Positions 1 through 12,549 of a stretch of DNA of 64,000 nt are shown piece by piece. The stretch covers positions 124,001 through 188,000 of the forward strand of contig JAGYXB010001856.1 of assembly GCA_022495005.1 (NCBI GenBank), given 5' to 3'. Each line of letters opens with the position of its first letter. Position 1 is the first letter of the stretch. Both the position numbers and the translations under genes were made by a program. The notes under the pieces are model-generated. The model had not been told where the DNA came from. It worked only from the letters and a program-made list of their open reading frames with translations, and made no database searches. The stretch comes from Rhyacophila brunnea. Taxonomy: Eukaryota; Arthropoda; Insecta; Trichoptera; Rhyacophilidae.

Positions 1-300
1 CCAGTACGTGGTCTCCTTGATCGACCAAAATCATTGATCCGATTCTCCCGTCGCGCGTGAGCGTGATGCCGTCATACACGCGAGCGAGAGGGGCTCTGTC
101 ACTGCAAAGCGAGCAAATTCGTATCTCGAAATCGGTTTCTACACATACGACAGAGACGCCGTCGTATGTGAGAGCAGGAAAGCTGCCAGAATACCGATTC
201 GGAAACGCCGCGCGCGGAATGACCGCGGATATTAATGAACGGAATTGACATTAAATTAATTACGCGGGATCGTGATTATAATCGGATCGATGATTGCCTA
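1..300. other. CpG-rich segment at left edge
   Basis: The first 250 bases are clearly richer in G, C and CpG than the rest of the left 2.5 kb. They carry a perfect 10-bp inverted repeat (CACATACGAC at 142-151, GTCGTATGTG at 161-170, 9-nt loop). A 63-codon frame (57-248) crosses it but shows no domain or coding signature that I recognise. It could be the edge of a promoter or exon of a neighbour lying to the left, or an old repeat. The sequence alone does not decide. Confidence 0.35.
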
Positions 301-962
301 GGTGTTGCTATGCTTTGTGATTGCACATACGTGCAAATGGGAGCCTTCGCAACAGGCCTATGAGCATATGTTAACAATTACTGTGCCGTGTACGTGCGAC
401 GCGTAGCGACATCGATCTATATGCCCTTATCACTACGTACATCTTAACTATATTATATTACATACCCTCAACGCCCATCCATAAGTCCCCCTTTATTACC
501 TTTTAATCCCTTACATTATATATGAATATTATATTACAATTTACACTATACATTAACATTACCAACAAATCATATTTAATTTAATTACCCTTTACCATAT
601 TATATTCGACAAACAAAATTCAACCTTATACTATATTACCTATTACCTATATTTACATGGTCAGTGGCGACCGACTTAACCATCCACAGTTCACTCTGAG
701 AAGCCGTGGGGCCTGTCAGAGCAAACTGCGGGACTTAACATATGAAATGTTTTGTTCAGCTTTGCCAAGGGTCATCATCATTTCATCGGTGGCGCATTGA
801 CTACCAGGGTCAGACCGAGCGGCTGGGTGGCACTACTCCTTATGGGAGCGCCCCCCACAGGGGCGGAAAACCTGTCGGTGACAACACGTTGGTTACGCCT
901 AGGGAGTTATGTACATATATTATGAAAGTATATAAATATTGGTACTTTATTGTTCCTGTGGG
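301..962. other. AT-rich tract with a GC-richer block, no gene seen
   Basis: Positions 301-655 are low-complexity AT-rich sequence. From about 662 to 910 the sequence becomes GC-richer and starts with CAGTGGCGACC, which resembles the ends of the hAT-like elements further right. I found no matching right end or target duplication, so it is left unclassified. The 98-codon frame across it (742-1038) shows no recognisable domain. Confidence 0.3.
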
Positions 963-1118
963 TCTATTCTATATATATGGCGGTCATCGACGGTATCATA
1001 TTTATGTATACAGGTGGTTAATTGTTACAATAAGTTAACTGTCTAACCTGTCAAAAATTGCTATGTTTTAACAGCCCCTCTCTCAGCTGTGTTAACTTTT
1101 AGAGCGAGATATAAAGAT
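963..1118 (+). repeat. Partial copy of palindromic MITE (GCGCATCTATTC family)
   Basis: This stretch matches the left arm and centre of the elements at 33843-34131 and 10989-11288. Shared words include TTGTTACAATAAGTTAAC, TTGCTATGTTTTAACAGC and TTTTAGAGCGAGATATA, in the same order. The right arm and both outer ends are missing, so it is a truncated, diverged relic. Confidence 0.7.
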
Positions 1119-2548
1119 ATACTAAAGTATAAAGTATAGTGCATTTAAGTGCATCAATACAATATGTATTTGACTTGGATTGTTCTACGTAAATAATAAT
1201 ATTAACAAATTATTGTTGTTTGACTTGTCAATAGTTATGCATTGTGCATCTATGCTTCATTTAATTGTATCATGAAGACGCTGCACTTCTACTCTATCAT
1301 TTTATATTTCTCTATGAGTTGAACACCATAGCGTCCATAAGCTTTAGGCATAGAGGGCTATCAGTTTATAAAATACTTTTCATGCATCCGAATGCGCTCT
1401 ACGCCAATTTGGCTCTACGTCAGATGTACATAACATAAATGAGACATTTTAATACGGGTTGTAAATATTGTAATTTTCAACCAGGATCTTAATGTATCGT
1501 TTTTGATGATACCATATTATTCTAAATGAAATAAATTGCGTACATGTGTACCCAAAAATACCGATTAAACAATATGTGATCCAATGAAACAGTGCAGTAT
1601 ACCTGCAGTATAAAAATAGGTGTTTAAAATATTTAATCGATGCGGTCATTTTATGGTAAAAATAATCGATAAATTATAAAGTTATCATAACTGGTTTCAT
1701 TCATTTATTTGTATGCAAATAGTGGCAGCAAGTTTCAACCAGTGTTCGATGATGCAATTAACGATTTTTTTTGTTGCCTCGTGACTGTCCAATATCCAAA
1801 TAATCGTCAAAGAATGCTTCTATGGAGGTTGAACACGTTTGATATTGTCCGTGGTTGACTTATGAATCGCAATCAATGGAAAGTTTCACCTCAACTCGGA
1901 GGTTATATGTTTATTTATGTAAAATCTCGTAGTCATACCTATTTTACAGAAAATAACGATATTTTTACGTTAATTTACAGATTTAATCTTATGATAGCGG
2001 CAACATTATGTCCGAACGTCAATGTAACTATTTGCATATATTTAAACTATTTGTGAGTTATTCGAACATATAGAAATATCTTAGCATGACCTACAAAGCC
2101 TACACATAAAAAATATTAATTTTTACGCACTATACGTCTTTCATAGTGTAGAATTTATCATAAACTTTGATTATTATTTTCTCCTCATTTAGTGAATAGT
2201 CATCAGATTGACTGATAGACATCAAGGTATTGATTACTAAGTGGCCTGTCTTGTAGATAGATTATCTATTGATACATTGGCATAACAGAAAACATTTTTA
2301 AATCAGACCTATATGTTTTGCGTTTTTTTATTTCCTCTTTTAATATCGTTATATACGATCTAAGAAGTCAAAACCAGTTTTTCAGTAATGTTTTTATGTT
2401 ACGTGTGAATATGCGTAAGTAAATATAATTTATTGAAGATAAATAATTTCTATACTATTGTCTATAATTACTTTCGCTGTCAGAGCTTAGATCGCTCCTG
2501 TCGTATCTTCTTAGCTCGCTTCGCCCGCCTCCCGCACTTTCTTGTTAA
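1119..2548. other. AT-rich intergenic DNA, nothing recognised
   Basis: No coding frame with a recognisable domain, no RNA gene and no clear repeat boundary was seen. Frames of 60-70 codons here are what chance gives in AT-rich DNA. The last 80 bases are somewhat GC-richer next to the MITE that follows. Confidence 0.5.
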
Positions 2549-2912
2549 GACGGCACTTCAGTGAAACGGCAAATAATTTTCAACTATAGGTGCGACGAAA
2601 TTTCGGACTGGCTGGCAATCGGAGAGCGAAAATCGAGCTGTGAACACGTCAATTTGCTTTGTGATGGCGACGGGGGAGTTAATTCTTAAATCGTGTAAAG
2701 ATGACTAAAAAACGTTACCCATTTACTTGAAAAAGAGAACATGTCAATGAATATAATATTATTATTAGTAATAGAACAATAAACATGACATTAAATGGAC
2801 GCATGTTGACTTTATATGACAAATTATGTTTTGTTCTGCACGCGTCATTTGCACAATCTTCGCGTCGCGTAGTCACGATCGTTTTAGACCGTGCTCCAGC
2901 TAAAGTATAGCC
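2549..2912 (+). mobile_element. TTAA-flanked MITE, copy 1
   Basis: One of three related sequences in the window (others at 43942-44315, inverted, and 59824-60170). Each is bounded on both sides by TTAA (here 2545-2548 and 2913-2916). Shared internal words include GGTGCGACGAAATTTCG, AAAGATGACTAAAAAACG and AACATGTCAAT. The ends are only weakly inverted (GAC.. against GGCTATAC). TTAA duplications are a hallmark of piggyBac transposition, so a non-autonomous piggyBac-like element is likely. No coding capacity is seen. Confidence 0.65.
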
Positions 2913-3171
2913 TTAACCGTACGAACTATCGAACCTTAAGACTCAGCTGAACAGGAACAAGGTCATTCATAGTTTAGTCAGAAATAAACCTCAGCGTTGA
3001 AAGGACGTCATTTTAATTCAGTCTAACCTCAAAAACCTCTAACCATCGGGGATTTATTTTAAGAAACGCAATAATTATTAATTACAATTCTCGGTCGAAC
3101 GAATATCATTATTATTATTCCCTTCAAACATAACATTTATGCGACGTAACCTGAAACCGGCCGAACGAATA

Positions 3172-3734
3172 CAGGGCTGTCAAAATAATATCAATCTAAT
3201 TTTACGTTTTAAAGAGTTACAAATTTAAAGTTAAAAATAGCTTACTGTACCGATGGAATAATTACATACTTCCAAGCGTCAAACGGCATACAACATTCAT
3301 CTAAAATAATTATGAAAAGACTAGCTGATTATGTTATGTTATTTTTGTATTGTTCTTATTTTTTTGCTTATCAAAATATTTCACATATTATCTGATGATG
3401 TGTATTTTGGATATATCGTCATATGTATCTGGTCTCATTAAAATTGCTATTAAGTTGATATAACATAGGAAAATCTGTAAATCATTAAAATGTTAATTTC
3501 GTTATAGTTTTTAATTAAACCGGTGCAATTACATATTAGATTTAAACACTGTTGTACTGTGTGACTTTTATAATATCAGATAAAACTGTAGGATGTCAGC
3601 AAAAGAGTAAACAAAACCCAGCTCATGGGATAACCGAATGGTAGGCAACTGTATATATTATATTTTCCCGCCAAATTGCACACAATTAAAAACAATTTAT
3701 CATAAAAACAAGTAAGACATCTTCGACAGCCCTG
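3172..3734. repeat. Diverged repeat bounded by CAGGGCTGTC / GACAGCCCTG
   Basis: The ends are a 10-bp inverted repeat. The same pair of ends bounds 4827-5671, and the interiors share words such as AAATGTTAATTTC and TTTTTAATTAAACC. Sequence just outside the left end (about 2990-3170) is also weakly similar to 4650-4826, so the true element may be larger. I found no target duplication. The CAGGG end resembles hAT termini, but that is only suggestive. Confidence 0.45.
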
Positions 3735-4549
3735 GGTGATTGATTCGATAAAGTCGGCAGTTTTTTTTGTCTTGTTCTCTGCGATCGCTAGCTTTGAATA
3801 AAAAAAAATCTATGGGTGACCATTTTTTATGAGTATAAATTATTTCTTGCATTGGCTTTTATTAATTAATAATTATTGTACCTACCAACTAAAAGTAAAG
3901 TTGCGTTACTTGTTTGTAAAAGTGTCAAGACTAAATTAATTAAACTAATCGGGTAAGTAATAAAAAGTCATTAATTGAGTTAGCATTTACTTGGTAGAAT
4001 TCCATTTTAAAAGAAATGAAAATATAATTAATTATGTTTTCATTTCTTTTAATAAAAAGTCACTTTCTTTTATAATAAACAGACATCACTATATTAATTT
4101 TTTTTAAATATGCATTAGAATTAAACAATATGTACCCATTTTTTTTAAATAGTTATGTAATAGGTCTTACATATTCAAAATAAATACTATTCATTAATAA
4201 TGTTTTTTGGATAGCACATGAAATAAAAATGTAGGTAGATATGTATTTCAACATCCTTCGTATGTTTAGCTCTCGGACAATTTCAGGTTAAAACGTTATT
4301 AATATATTATTATTAAGTTTATATCGTGGCTATCCATCATATTGGTTGCAATGTTTTCCACCAAACACTTGATTAACAAATTGGATTTAGTAACATTTAC
4401 GTATATTAGAAGATATCATTTTTTGGTCACCCCATATTTTATACACTTTGACAGTGTTATGATTTAAATTAAATAAGAGATCATTATTATTACTTTAGAC
4501 CAAAGCATTGTCGGCGACCTTTGCATATTACCAGTAGAGCAACAATTCC
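3735..4549. other. AT-rich DNA, nothing recognised
   Basis: Long A/T runs, no credible gene, no bounded repeat seen. Confidence 0.5.
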
Positions 4550-4607
4550 GGACCACATGTAAAAAAATCATATTTTCAATTCTCAAGGGCAATTCTGTAG
4601 AGCGTCC
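4550..4607 (+). repeat. 58-bp direct repeat, unit 1
   Basis: This matches 5777-5834 over all 58 bases with three differences. The shared core runs from GGACCACATGT through TTTTCAATTCTCAAGG to GTCC. Flanks outside the 58 bases do not match. The two units enclose the repeat at 4827-5671. Confidence 0.8.
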
Positions 4608-4826
4608 CCTTAAGGGCCTGCTGAAGAGCCCGCCGTTCAAATATAATTTAGTATAAAAAGGACCTCGGCGTCGTAACTACGTCAATTTAAATCGATCTTT
4701 TCGCAAAAATCACTAATCATCGGAGATTTTATTTCAAGAAATATTATTATTATTACTGATAATTTCTGCCGCGCGGAGAATTATTATTATTTTATGAACA
4801 CCTGCTAGATGAAGCCGATCAGAAAA

Positions 4827-5671
4827 CAGGGCTGTCAAAATAATATTAAGCATTCATATTTTTTAAATGTTAATTTCATCATGGTTTTTAATCAAACCTG
4901 TGCAAGTACGTACTGATAACTTGGGTGGATTTTGTAGCAAACATACTATTGATATATATACGGGTATATTATTATTATAACCCAATTCAAATTGAACATA
5001 GGTTGATACTCAAATACTATTATAGTATGTTTATGATTTCGAGAAAATAATACGATGGTATAATTAATCCATATCAATTATTTGAAAACATTACATTCGC
5101 ACTTTGCACAAAATTACAAACACAATCGAAGTTTGCCGCACACGTACAGACCACGTGATATTTGTTTACGCAAAATCGTCGCTTTTCAAAATGGCGAATT
5201 TGATTACCAGATTTTACTGCGATGAATCAGTATGTTCCTTTTTGTCTTTTTTTATTCGTAGGTTTGTTTACTATGTACACCGAGAAATTTCCATTTATAA
5301 ACTCGGAAACGATTTTTACAGAAGAGTTTTGGAATATAATGCAACCAAAACTGGAAAAAATTCTATCATGGGTGTTGACTTCCTGAATTAGCTAACCCCA
5401 GGTCCATGCCACTACGTGAACCACACTGGATATTAAGCCATTTCCACACTGGCAACAAGTTGCTGGCAACCTCATTAAATTTTACGATACTTACCATAAT
5501 TGCTTAAGAAATTTTACAATAATTATCGTAAAATCTAACGAGGTTGCCAGCAAATTAACTTGTTGCCAGTGTGGACCCGGCATTAGATGCACAAAAATTA
5601 AATAATATATATTATAAATAAAAATTTAAAATTATAAATATATATTATGATTTATGTCTTCGACAGCCCTG
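4827..5671. repeat. Diverged repeat bounded by CAGGGCTGTC / GACAGCCCTG, copy 2
   Basis: Same terminal inverted repeat as 3172-3734, and similar interior sequence near the left end. A small hairpin element (5436-5581) sits inside it and accounts for part of the length difference. The 95-codon frame at 5104-5391 has no domain that I recognise and is probably chance. Confidence 0.45.
5436..5581. mobile_element. Short foldback MITE
   Basis: The two halves are near-perfect inverted copies. Each arm contains TCCACACTGGCAACAAGTT, then GCTGGCAACCTC and ATTTTACGATA, around a short AT-rich loop. The flanks read ATTA on both sides, a possible 3-4 bp duplication (TTA would fit PIF/Harbinger). The element has no coding capacity and would fold into one long hairpin if transcribed. 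Confidence 0.7.
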
Positions 5672-5776
5672 ATGAAATGAATGTGAAATATGAGTCGGAT
5701 CAGTCACAGAGCAAATTTATTAACACAAACAACTTTGACACGAACTTTTTATATTAACTAGTAGACCAGATATTAT

Positions 5777-5834
5777 GGACCACATGTTAAAAAATCATAT
5801 TTTCAATTCTCAAGGCCAATTCTGTAGAACGTCC
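5777..5834 (+). repeat. 58-bp direct repeat, unit 2
   Basis: Second unit of the pair described at 4550-4607, same orientation, start-to-start distance 1227 bases, three mismatches. Confidence 0.8.
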
Positions 5835-6741
5835 TCCCTTTATGAATGGATTTTTTAATTGTTGCAACTTAGTTATTTATTATATTAGTGTGTGTTGTTG
5901 ATTGTATTTGAAATTCTTAGAAATGATTTTTTTGTATTTATTTATCCAGAAATAATGTTGATACAATATAATAGTATTATCCTTGTAATGCATATTTATA
6001 GCGAAATAATCTAGTGTGTAATCGTAATGTGTATATATTTCGTTGGTTCTTATTTATGACCGCGATTGTACATGTATTATTTTTACTGAAATAATATATA
6101 AGTAAGTACCTATTACTAAATAAAATTGTCAAATTAGTTAACATATTATACTGTCCTTTCGCCTTCATGTTTTCATTGTTATTAATTTATTCATATCCGT
6201 TTTAAAAAATCGAATTCTTTTTTTGTTCGATATAAAGTCGATAAACTCTTTTGACACGGAATTGGTGACTCATGTTACTAATAAAAGTCAAACACTGCCT
6301 CCATTTTTATTACAGTCAGAATAGGTATTTTTAACAGGTGTGAATGAATAATTTATTGTTAAAGGCTGTTTGCCAGTCGACTAAACTTATACTATGTTAT
6401 GCAGGTTGTATATTGCCCTTGGGTTATTGTAAATGAGCTTTTCACTCACATCAGAGCACTTGCGGTCTTATAACATTGTGGTAGGACTTTGAAAAAAAAA
6501 CAATTATTGTAGTTATATCGCTATTCTTATAAAGTTTCAAAGTCAATGTCATTATAATAATGACTATTATAACGATATTGTTATTTGAGTAGGTCGCTAC
6601 TTAAGAAAACTAATTCTTGTCCTTTCTTCAAAATTTGACATCTCAGATTGTGACATGTGATTGTGAGTTGTCAAAGTCATTATGTAGTATTTTCCAGGTA
6701 AGTTTGTTATATTAAATACTTTTATTATTTGTTTAATGTAC
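5835..6741. other. AT-rich DNA, nothing recognised
   Basis: No credible gene or bounded repeat was seen. The only frame above 60 codons (5977-6168, minus) is AT-rich chance sequence. Confidence 0.5.
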
Positions 6742-7067
6742 CTGCGCATCTATTCTATACACAAGACTGCTATCGGCCGCTATCGGCAGCTATCGAGGGT
6801 AGTTTTTCATTTTTTGTATTGAATTATTAGCACTTATTGTAATACTTACAATAAGTTAGCCGTCTAAACGGTCAAAACTGTCTATCTCGCTCTAAAACTA
6901 ATACAGCCAAAGGAGGTGGTGTTTAAATCACTTATTGTAACAATTACAACTACCTTATTGTAATTGTTACAATAAGCACTAATACTTCGATACAAAAAAA
7001 TAAAAACTACTCTCGATAGCTGCCGATAACGGCCGATTGCAGCCTTGTGTATAGAATAGATGCGCTG
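6742..7067. mobile_element. Palindromic MITE, GCGCATCTATTC family, copy 1
   Basis: The outer 70-80 bases are inverted copies of each other. Left: GCGCATCTATTCTATACAC, CTATCGAGGGTAGTTTTT. Right: the reverse complement, with CTACTCTCGATAGC and TGTATAGAATAGATGCGC. The centre holds CAATAAGTTAGCCGTC and its relatives. The inner right arm is rearranged compared with the copies at 10989 and 33843. I could not settle a target duplication. A 63-codon minus frame here is a by-product of the palindrome. Confidence 0.75.
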
Positions 7068-8185
7068 AAGCAATAAACGACCATACTTTAATTTGTTTTA
7101 AAGGGTGTTACACGTACCTAAAATCAAAAGCTTGCAATAAAATAATGAAAGGTGCTTTTTTGATACTGTCATTCTAGGTATTTCTACACATTTTATTAAT
7201 AACTCTATGTTTATGTATATACATATTGTATACAATATTATTATTAATACGTATATATGTCAAATGGAATATTAATGTCATTTAGACGTTTATAATGTAG
7301 ATCACAGAATAGCTGATTAATAAAATAGAAATGAGGAAGCCAGTCGCCATAGACCAAGACATTGACGGCAGTTTTAGTTTATGACTTTATGAAGGGTAAG
7401 CCATTAAACGCAATAAATTAAAACTTCCCTAAATATCATTAAATATCACGTTTACGTGACAAACTTGAACGCATAATTTGATATAGACGTAAATACTGAA
7501 AATAACATAATATTATTAGACACGCGTTTTACCGTAACCTATATTTCTCCATTCTCGGGAAACATATCTTATTTTTTTTTTATTAAATTATTTATAATTT
7601 AAATTTTACCTAAGCACATCGACCTCCATATGCATATATATATATATATATAGGCTATCCAGTTATATGTATTACGTTCTGTAATTCTGTATATATTAAT
7701 TTAACTAGTAGTTAATATGTTAAATTTACTAAATTGGTCCACAAATTTACTACTTACGCATGTTCTTACGCTTATTTTAAGCGATATCTAATTACCACTT
7801 AAAAAATAATATCTATTTAATTGGATACAAGTATCTAATCAAAATTAAGTAGGCACATATTTAATTTCACATTCTCGTCAAAGACATCAAACAAGTTATT
7901 TAAATATCTTCTAACTACATAATACTCTCTTTTATAAAAAAAATATATACTTTCAGCGTAGTGTAAGTATCAATGTACCCACCTATCCACAAAACCGGTA
8001 TAATTCTGTATGATTCACGTGTATGCGATTGTCAACAGTCGACTCGCGGATAGGACTAATAAAACAATTTAATAATAATAGTCAACTTAACGTTGTAGAT
8101 ACATAATATGTAATTATAAGTCATAATTAAATTGATATTAGTGTTTTCTTAAGAACGCTGACTACAGTAAGGTAGATAGGTACGA
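7068..8185. other. AT-rich DNA with a short TA microsatellite
   Basis: No gene seen. A perfect AT/TA run lies at about 7634-7653. Confidence 0.5.
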
Positions 8186-8402
8186 GCGGCTTAAGCGCCG
8201 GCCTATAACGTCGTGGGTCCCAGGTTCGAATCCTGGGTCTGACAAACACACATATTGTTTTTAAATTTGTGTTTGAGTCAGAGTATAGACATTTAGGTTG
8301 AGTAAGTGGCTAACATCCATTTCTCGTATAAACAAATCTGTAATACAAACCTCCATTCTGTGAAGGCCCATATCTTATTAGGCTCGGACATGGTCAAAAA
8401 AG
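8186..8402 (+). mobile_element. tRNA-derived SINE
   Basis: The head contains a pol III B-box-like GGTTCGAATCC (8223-8233) flanked by a perfect 5-bp T-arm stem. A conserved body follows (GACAAACACACATATTGTTT, GTAAGTGGCTAACATCC, ACAAACCTCC), then a tail (AGGCCCATATCTTATTAGG, TCGGACATGGTCAAA). The same body or tail recurs at 22985, 30700, 43573 (inverted) and, split in two, at 62288/62998 (inverted). The A-box end is diverged. The full head is best seen in the 43573-43746 copy. Confidence 0.7.
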
Positions 8403-9226
8403 AAAAGATAGGTACACACATTATAATTATAATATATTTTAATTGATATTATTTATTTGTAGTCCCTACCTACAGCCTAGCCAGTCACTTTTTGAACACG
8501 AATATCATTTTCGCTTTCCTTCCACGGATTGTTTAACTTTAATATAACATTTAATGAATAAAAAAAATTCTACGTACATTATTTAAAAGCATCTGTAGTA
8601 TTTTATTACTTATAAGATGCTCTCATCATGAACCAATGATAGAAAATTCGTTTAGTTAAGCTACATGCTATACTTTTTATTATAGTAGGTAATTACCTAT
8701 AGAAAAATACATATTAGTTATATAGTACTACTATAATACTTACATATATACCTTTTATTGGGATTATTCATCAAAAACACGATGGCTGATTTAGATTATG
8801 TGATGAACTGGAACTGGAAGCCAGATTTGCAGACCCCTTGCGACAAATCGTCATTGGGTGTTAAAATATAGTAATAGTTGTAATGTCAGACAAAATTTAT
8901 TTAAACATAGTACATATATGATTAAATTTGTAAACTCATATTGTAAAAAATACGTATTATCAAAGTTTTCAACTATCTGTTGAAGCGATTGACGCATCTG
9001 TAGGATCAGGCAAAACTTCTACCGTAAAAATATAAAAAATATCGCCATGTACACATCGTGCCTTGTTCGTTATTTCATTGCAGAAAAATACATATTAATT
9101 TTATATCCTGAATAAATTTTTATTACTGATCATTTGATCAATAATAGTACTACATATATTTAAAATTCTCAATATATTCAGTTGTTATTCTTGTTTACAC
9201 AATATAATGTAAAATAAAGTCGTTAA
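8403..9226. other. AT-rich DNA, nothing recognised
   Basis: No credible coding frame, RNA gene or repeat boundary seen. Confidence 0.5.
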
Positions 9227-10617
9227 GGGGGGACATGCTCGTCGAAGGTTAAAATTGAGTTTTTATTGTATTTTCAAACCATGATCCTGGACAATCCTTA
9301 AACGTTGTAGATAATCTATTTATATAATTTTGAAGCCTTATTATCCTTTATAGTTATTTTAAACATTTGATGACTGCATAAAGTATTTTTGTTACATAAA
9401 ATGGTATTCTTTTAAACCTCTCGCTCTAATGTTTTAGAATATAGTCATATTTCGGTACATAACTGTGCAGTGGTGTTAAGATTTTTTACATTTATTAATT
9501 TTTAAACGCATTTATAAAACCATTAGTATAATTTATTACGAGATAATTTTTGTAAAATATTCACGATAACAAATTATATTGATAATCTCTGTGATCCCAA
9601 ATTTGACAAGAATTAGGCATTTTATTATTCAAAAAATCGGCAAGATTAACACATTTGAAGATGATTCTAAAGGTATTTATTATAAGCTATGTCCATGACC
9701 ATTCAAGTGTGATAAACATCTTATGAATAATGATTGCTTTATAATAATTATTGACCTAAGAATAAGGTAGTGTTTTTTTGAAATACGCCATTTCTTTTGT
9801 CATTCCCAGTGGTTAAGCTACAACATACGGCCGTAGCCATAAATTGACAAACTATAATTAAAGTAGGGAGTAAAATTATGTTAACGCGCGTGTTTGAACA
9901 TGTACCTAGCCGATTTTTTTTTATTTTTTTTTTAAACGGTACATGTTCAAACACGTGCATTAATATCATTTTACTCTCTACTTCAATTATAGTTTGTCAA
10001 TTTATGGCTACGGCCGTATGTTGTAGCTTAACCACTGGGGAATGACAAAAGAAATGGCGTATTTAAAAAAAACACTACCTTATTCTTAGGTCAACAATTA
10101 TTATAAAGCAATCATTATTCATAAGATGTTTATCACACTTGAATGGTCAAAGACATAGCTTATAATAAATATCTTTAGAATCATCTTCAAATGTGTAAAT
10201 CTTGCCGATTTTTTGAATAATAAAATGCCTAATTCTTGTCAAATTTGGGATCACAGAGATTATCAATATAATTTTTATCGTGAATATTTTACAAAAATTA
10301 TCTCGTAATAAATTATACTAATGGTTTTATAAATGCGTTTAAAAATTAATAAATGTAAAAAATCTTAACACCACTGCACAGTTATGTACCGAAATATGAC
10401 TATATTCTAAAACATTAGAGGGAGAGGTTTAAAAGAATACTATTTAATGTAACAAAAATACTTTATGCAGTCATCAAATGTTTAAAATAACTATAAAGGA
10501 TAATAAGGCTTCAAAATTATATAAATAGATTATCTACAACGTTTAAGGAGTGTCCAGGATCAAGGTTTGAAAATACAATAAAAACTCAATTTTGACCTTC
10601 GACGAGCATGTCCCCCC
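9227..10617. mobile_element. Long foldback transposon, copy 1 (TTAA duplication)
   Basis: A 1391-bp element made of two arms of about 690 bases that are near-identical inverted copies around a short T/A-rich centre near 9905-9935. The ends read GGGGGGACATGCTCGTCG and its complement, flanked by TTAA at 9223-9226 and 10618-10621. No transposase is encoded. The TTAA duplication suggests mobilisation by a piggyBac-type enzyme, but the superfamily is not proven. Two close copies lie at 37075-38467 and 38472-40119. The short frames near the centre arise from the palindrome and are not genes. Confidence 0.9.
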
Positions 10618-10988
10618 TTAAAATAAAAATAAAATTGATATTTATTATAACATGACTTAGTAACTTATTTAATTTATTGTGTGTTGTCAGTGGGTTTGAT
10701 TACCACTAGAAAAATATTTTAAATAACAATATTTATTTATATGGTATAACTGTCAGTTCTTGGTGTAAAGATATTGTAGATATGTACTTAATAAACCGCG
10801 GAATTAACTTACTAATTAAGCGAATTTATTTAAAAATTATCTTATTGAAGCAGACGAAACCGGTTCTGATCATTACTCAATAAAGTATGTGGACTAAAAT
10901 AAATATTATTTGCTACGTTTGGCGAATGTTAGTTATTTATGCGGTTTATACATTTCAAAATGTTATCTTCAGTGTCCCAAAAGTATAC
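10618..10988. other. AT-rich spacer
   Basis: Nothing recognised between the foldback element and the next MITE. Confidence 0.5.
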
Positions 10989-11288
10989 CAGCGCATATAT
11001 TCTATATACAAGGCTGCTATTGGCGGCTATCGAGGGTAGTTTTGTCATATTTATGTATTTAGGCGGTTAATTGTTACAATAAGTTATCCGTCTGAACTGA
11101 CAAAAGGTGCTATATTTTAACAGCACCTCTCTTGGCTCTGTTAACTTTTCGAACGAAATAGATAGTTTTGACAGTTTAGACGGCTAACTTATCGTAATAA
11201 TTATAATACCTCAAAACATAAATATGATATAAACATAACTACCCTCGATAGCCGCCGATAGCAGTCTTGTGTATAGAATAGATTCGCA
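10989..11288. mobile_element. Palindromic MITE, GCGCATCTATTC family, copy 2
   Basis: Inverted ends GCGCATATATTCTATATACA and TGTATAGAATAGATTCGC, with inner arms CTATCGAGGGTAGTTT / ACTACCCTCGATAG. The centre carries CAATAAGTTATCCGTC, mirrored by GACGGCTAACTTAT. Almost the whole element is a palindrome. It matches 33843-34131 closely. Confidence 0.8.
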
Positions 11289-12549
11289 GCAAGAGTATTT
11301 ATTTCCTTGACGAAGTTATACTTATTTTTTGATAGTGTAGTTAGTGGAAAATATATAACAACACCTATTGTCATTTCAAATTGCTGTTTGGTATAATTGA
11401 CATTACACTCTTTTGGATTATCATTGTGTTTTATTTTTATTATTTTTAAAGGGTTTTGTTGGTGTAAATGTGTTGTATTTTCTCAATAGAATCCGATCTT
11501 ACAAGGTATCAATAAATAAATACGATATTCGCCTAACATTATTTACCTGTACGTCGAAATTGTTTTTCTCATCTGGGGACGATAGTTTCAAGCATATTTT
11601 ATTACAACCGCCAGGAAGTTAAGTGGAATGAACATGTGGCGTTTATTCAATGAAAATAATATAAGATTACATAGTAAAAAATATTTAGGCGAACGAAAGG
11701 TCAGTTCTTAACCGCACTTTTAAACGACTCGAAAGTTATGGGCCTTAAATACATAATTGTTTAAATTGATCCAGTCTTCTTACAATACCTACTAGATGCG
11801 TGAAATTTATTAATAATAGTATGTCGTGCTAAAAAAAAGTAAATGTCATTCAAGTGAAATTTGGATTTACGTACTTTTATCTCAACACGCTATAATCTAT
11901 ATTATTATTTATACTAACAGCTGAATTATATGTCATTAAAGATAATGATTTCTAATAGACATTGAACCGAATTCGAGATTTATTTGTTTCATACAGAAAA
12001 TACGTGTATTTAAGCTACTCTTTTTCGTATTTCTCAGAAATTAAATTATTTCATAATATTGCAAATGAAAAATGCATAGTCGATACGAATTTATATTGGT
12101 ACATAATATAAAGTTACATACAATATAAACGTTGTATTGTGTTGTAATTAATATGTTGAAAATTGTTACTTCTTTTTCAGTTTTATTATTATATAGATAT
12201 TGTTTTTAATTTAATATAAACTAATAAACTACTTACTGACATATTTTAGTGGAAAGCGTTTACTAAAAAAACTATTATTTACTTGTAATGTATTTTCTTT
12301 CTGTCGATAGATCTATTATTTATTAAAATAATCGAAGATAATAATTAAGATACTTACATAAAAATAAATTCGTGAAGAAGATTCCATTTAAAAAATCGTC
12401 TCGGTTAATTTTGTATAGGTACTGATTTTAACACGGTGTTAGAATCTCGTGGTTGTTCAGAGTCTAAACTCTTCGTGACATACACGTTTTAACCGTGTTA
12501 TTTGCTATATAGATCGATATGGTTTGCATTATGCATTCAAGAGTAGGTA
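11289..12549. other. AT-rich DNA, nothing recognised
   Basis: A 69-codon frame (11413-11622) shows no domain. No RNA gene or bounded repeat was seen. Confidence 0.5.

Noticed and set aside
57..248. 63-codon frame in the CpG-rich left edge
   Set aside because: No domain, no splice context, and low-complexity composition. Possibly part of an exon of a left neighbour, but unsupported.
4550..5834. LTR retrotransposon bounded by direct repeats
   Set aside because: The repeats are only 58 bp, lack TG..CA ends and a primer-binding site, and the interior has no gag or pol.
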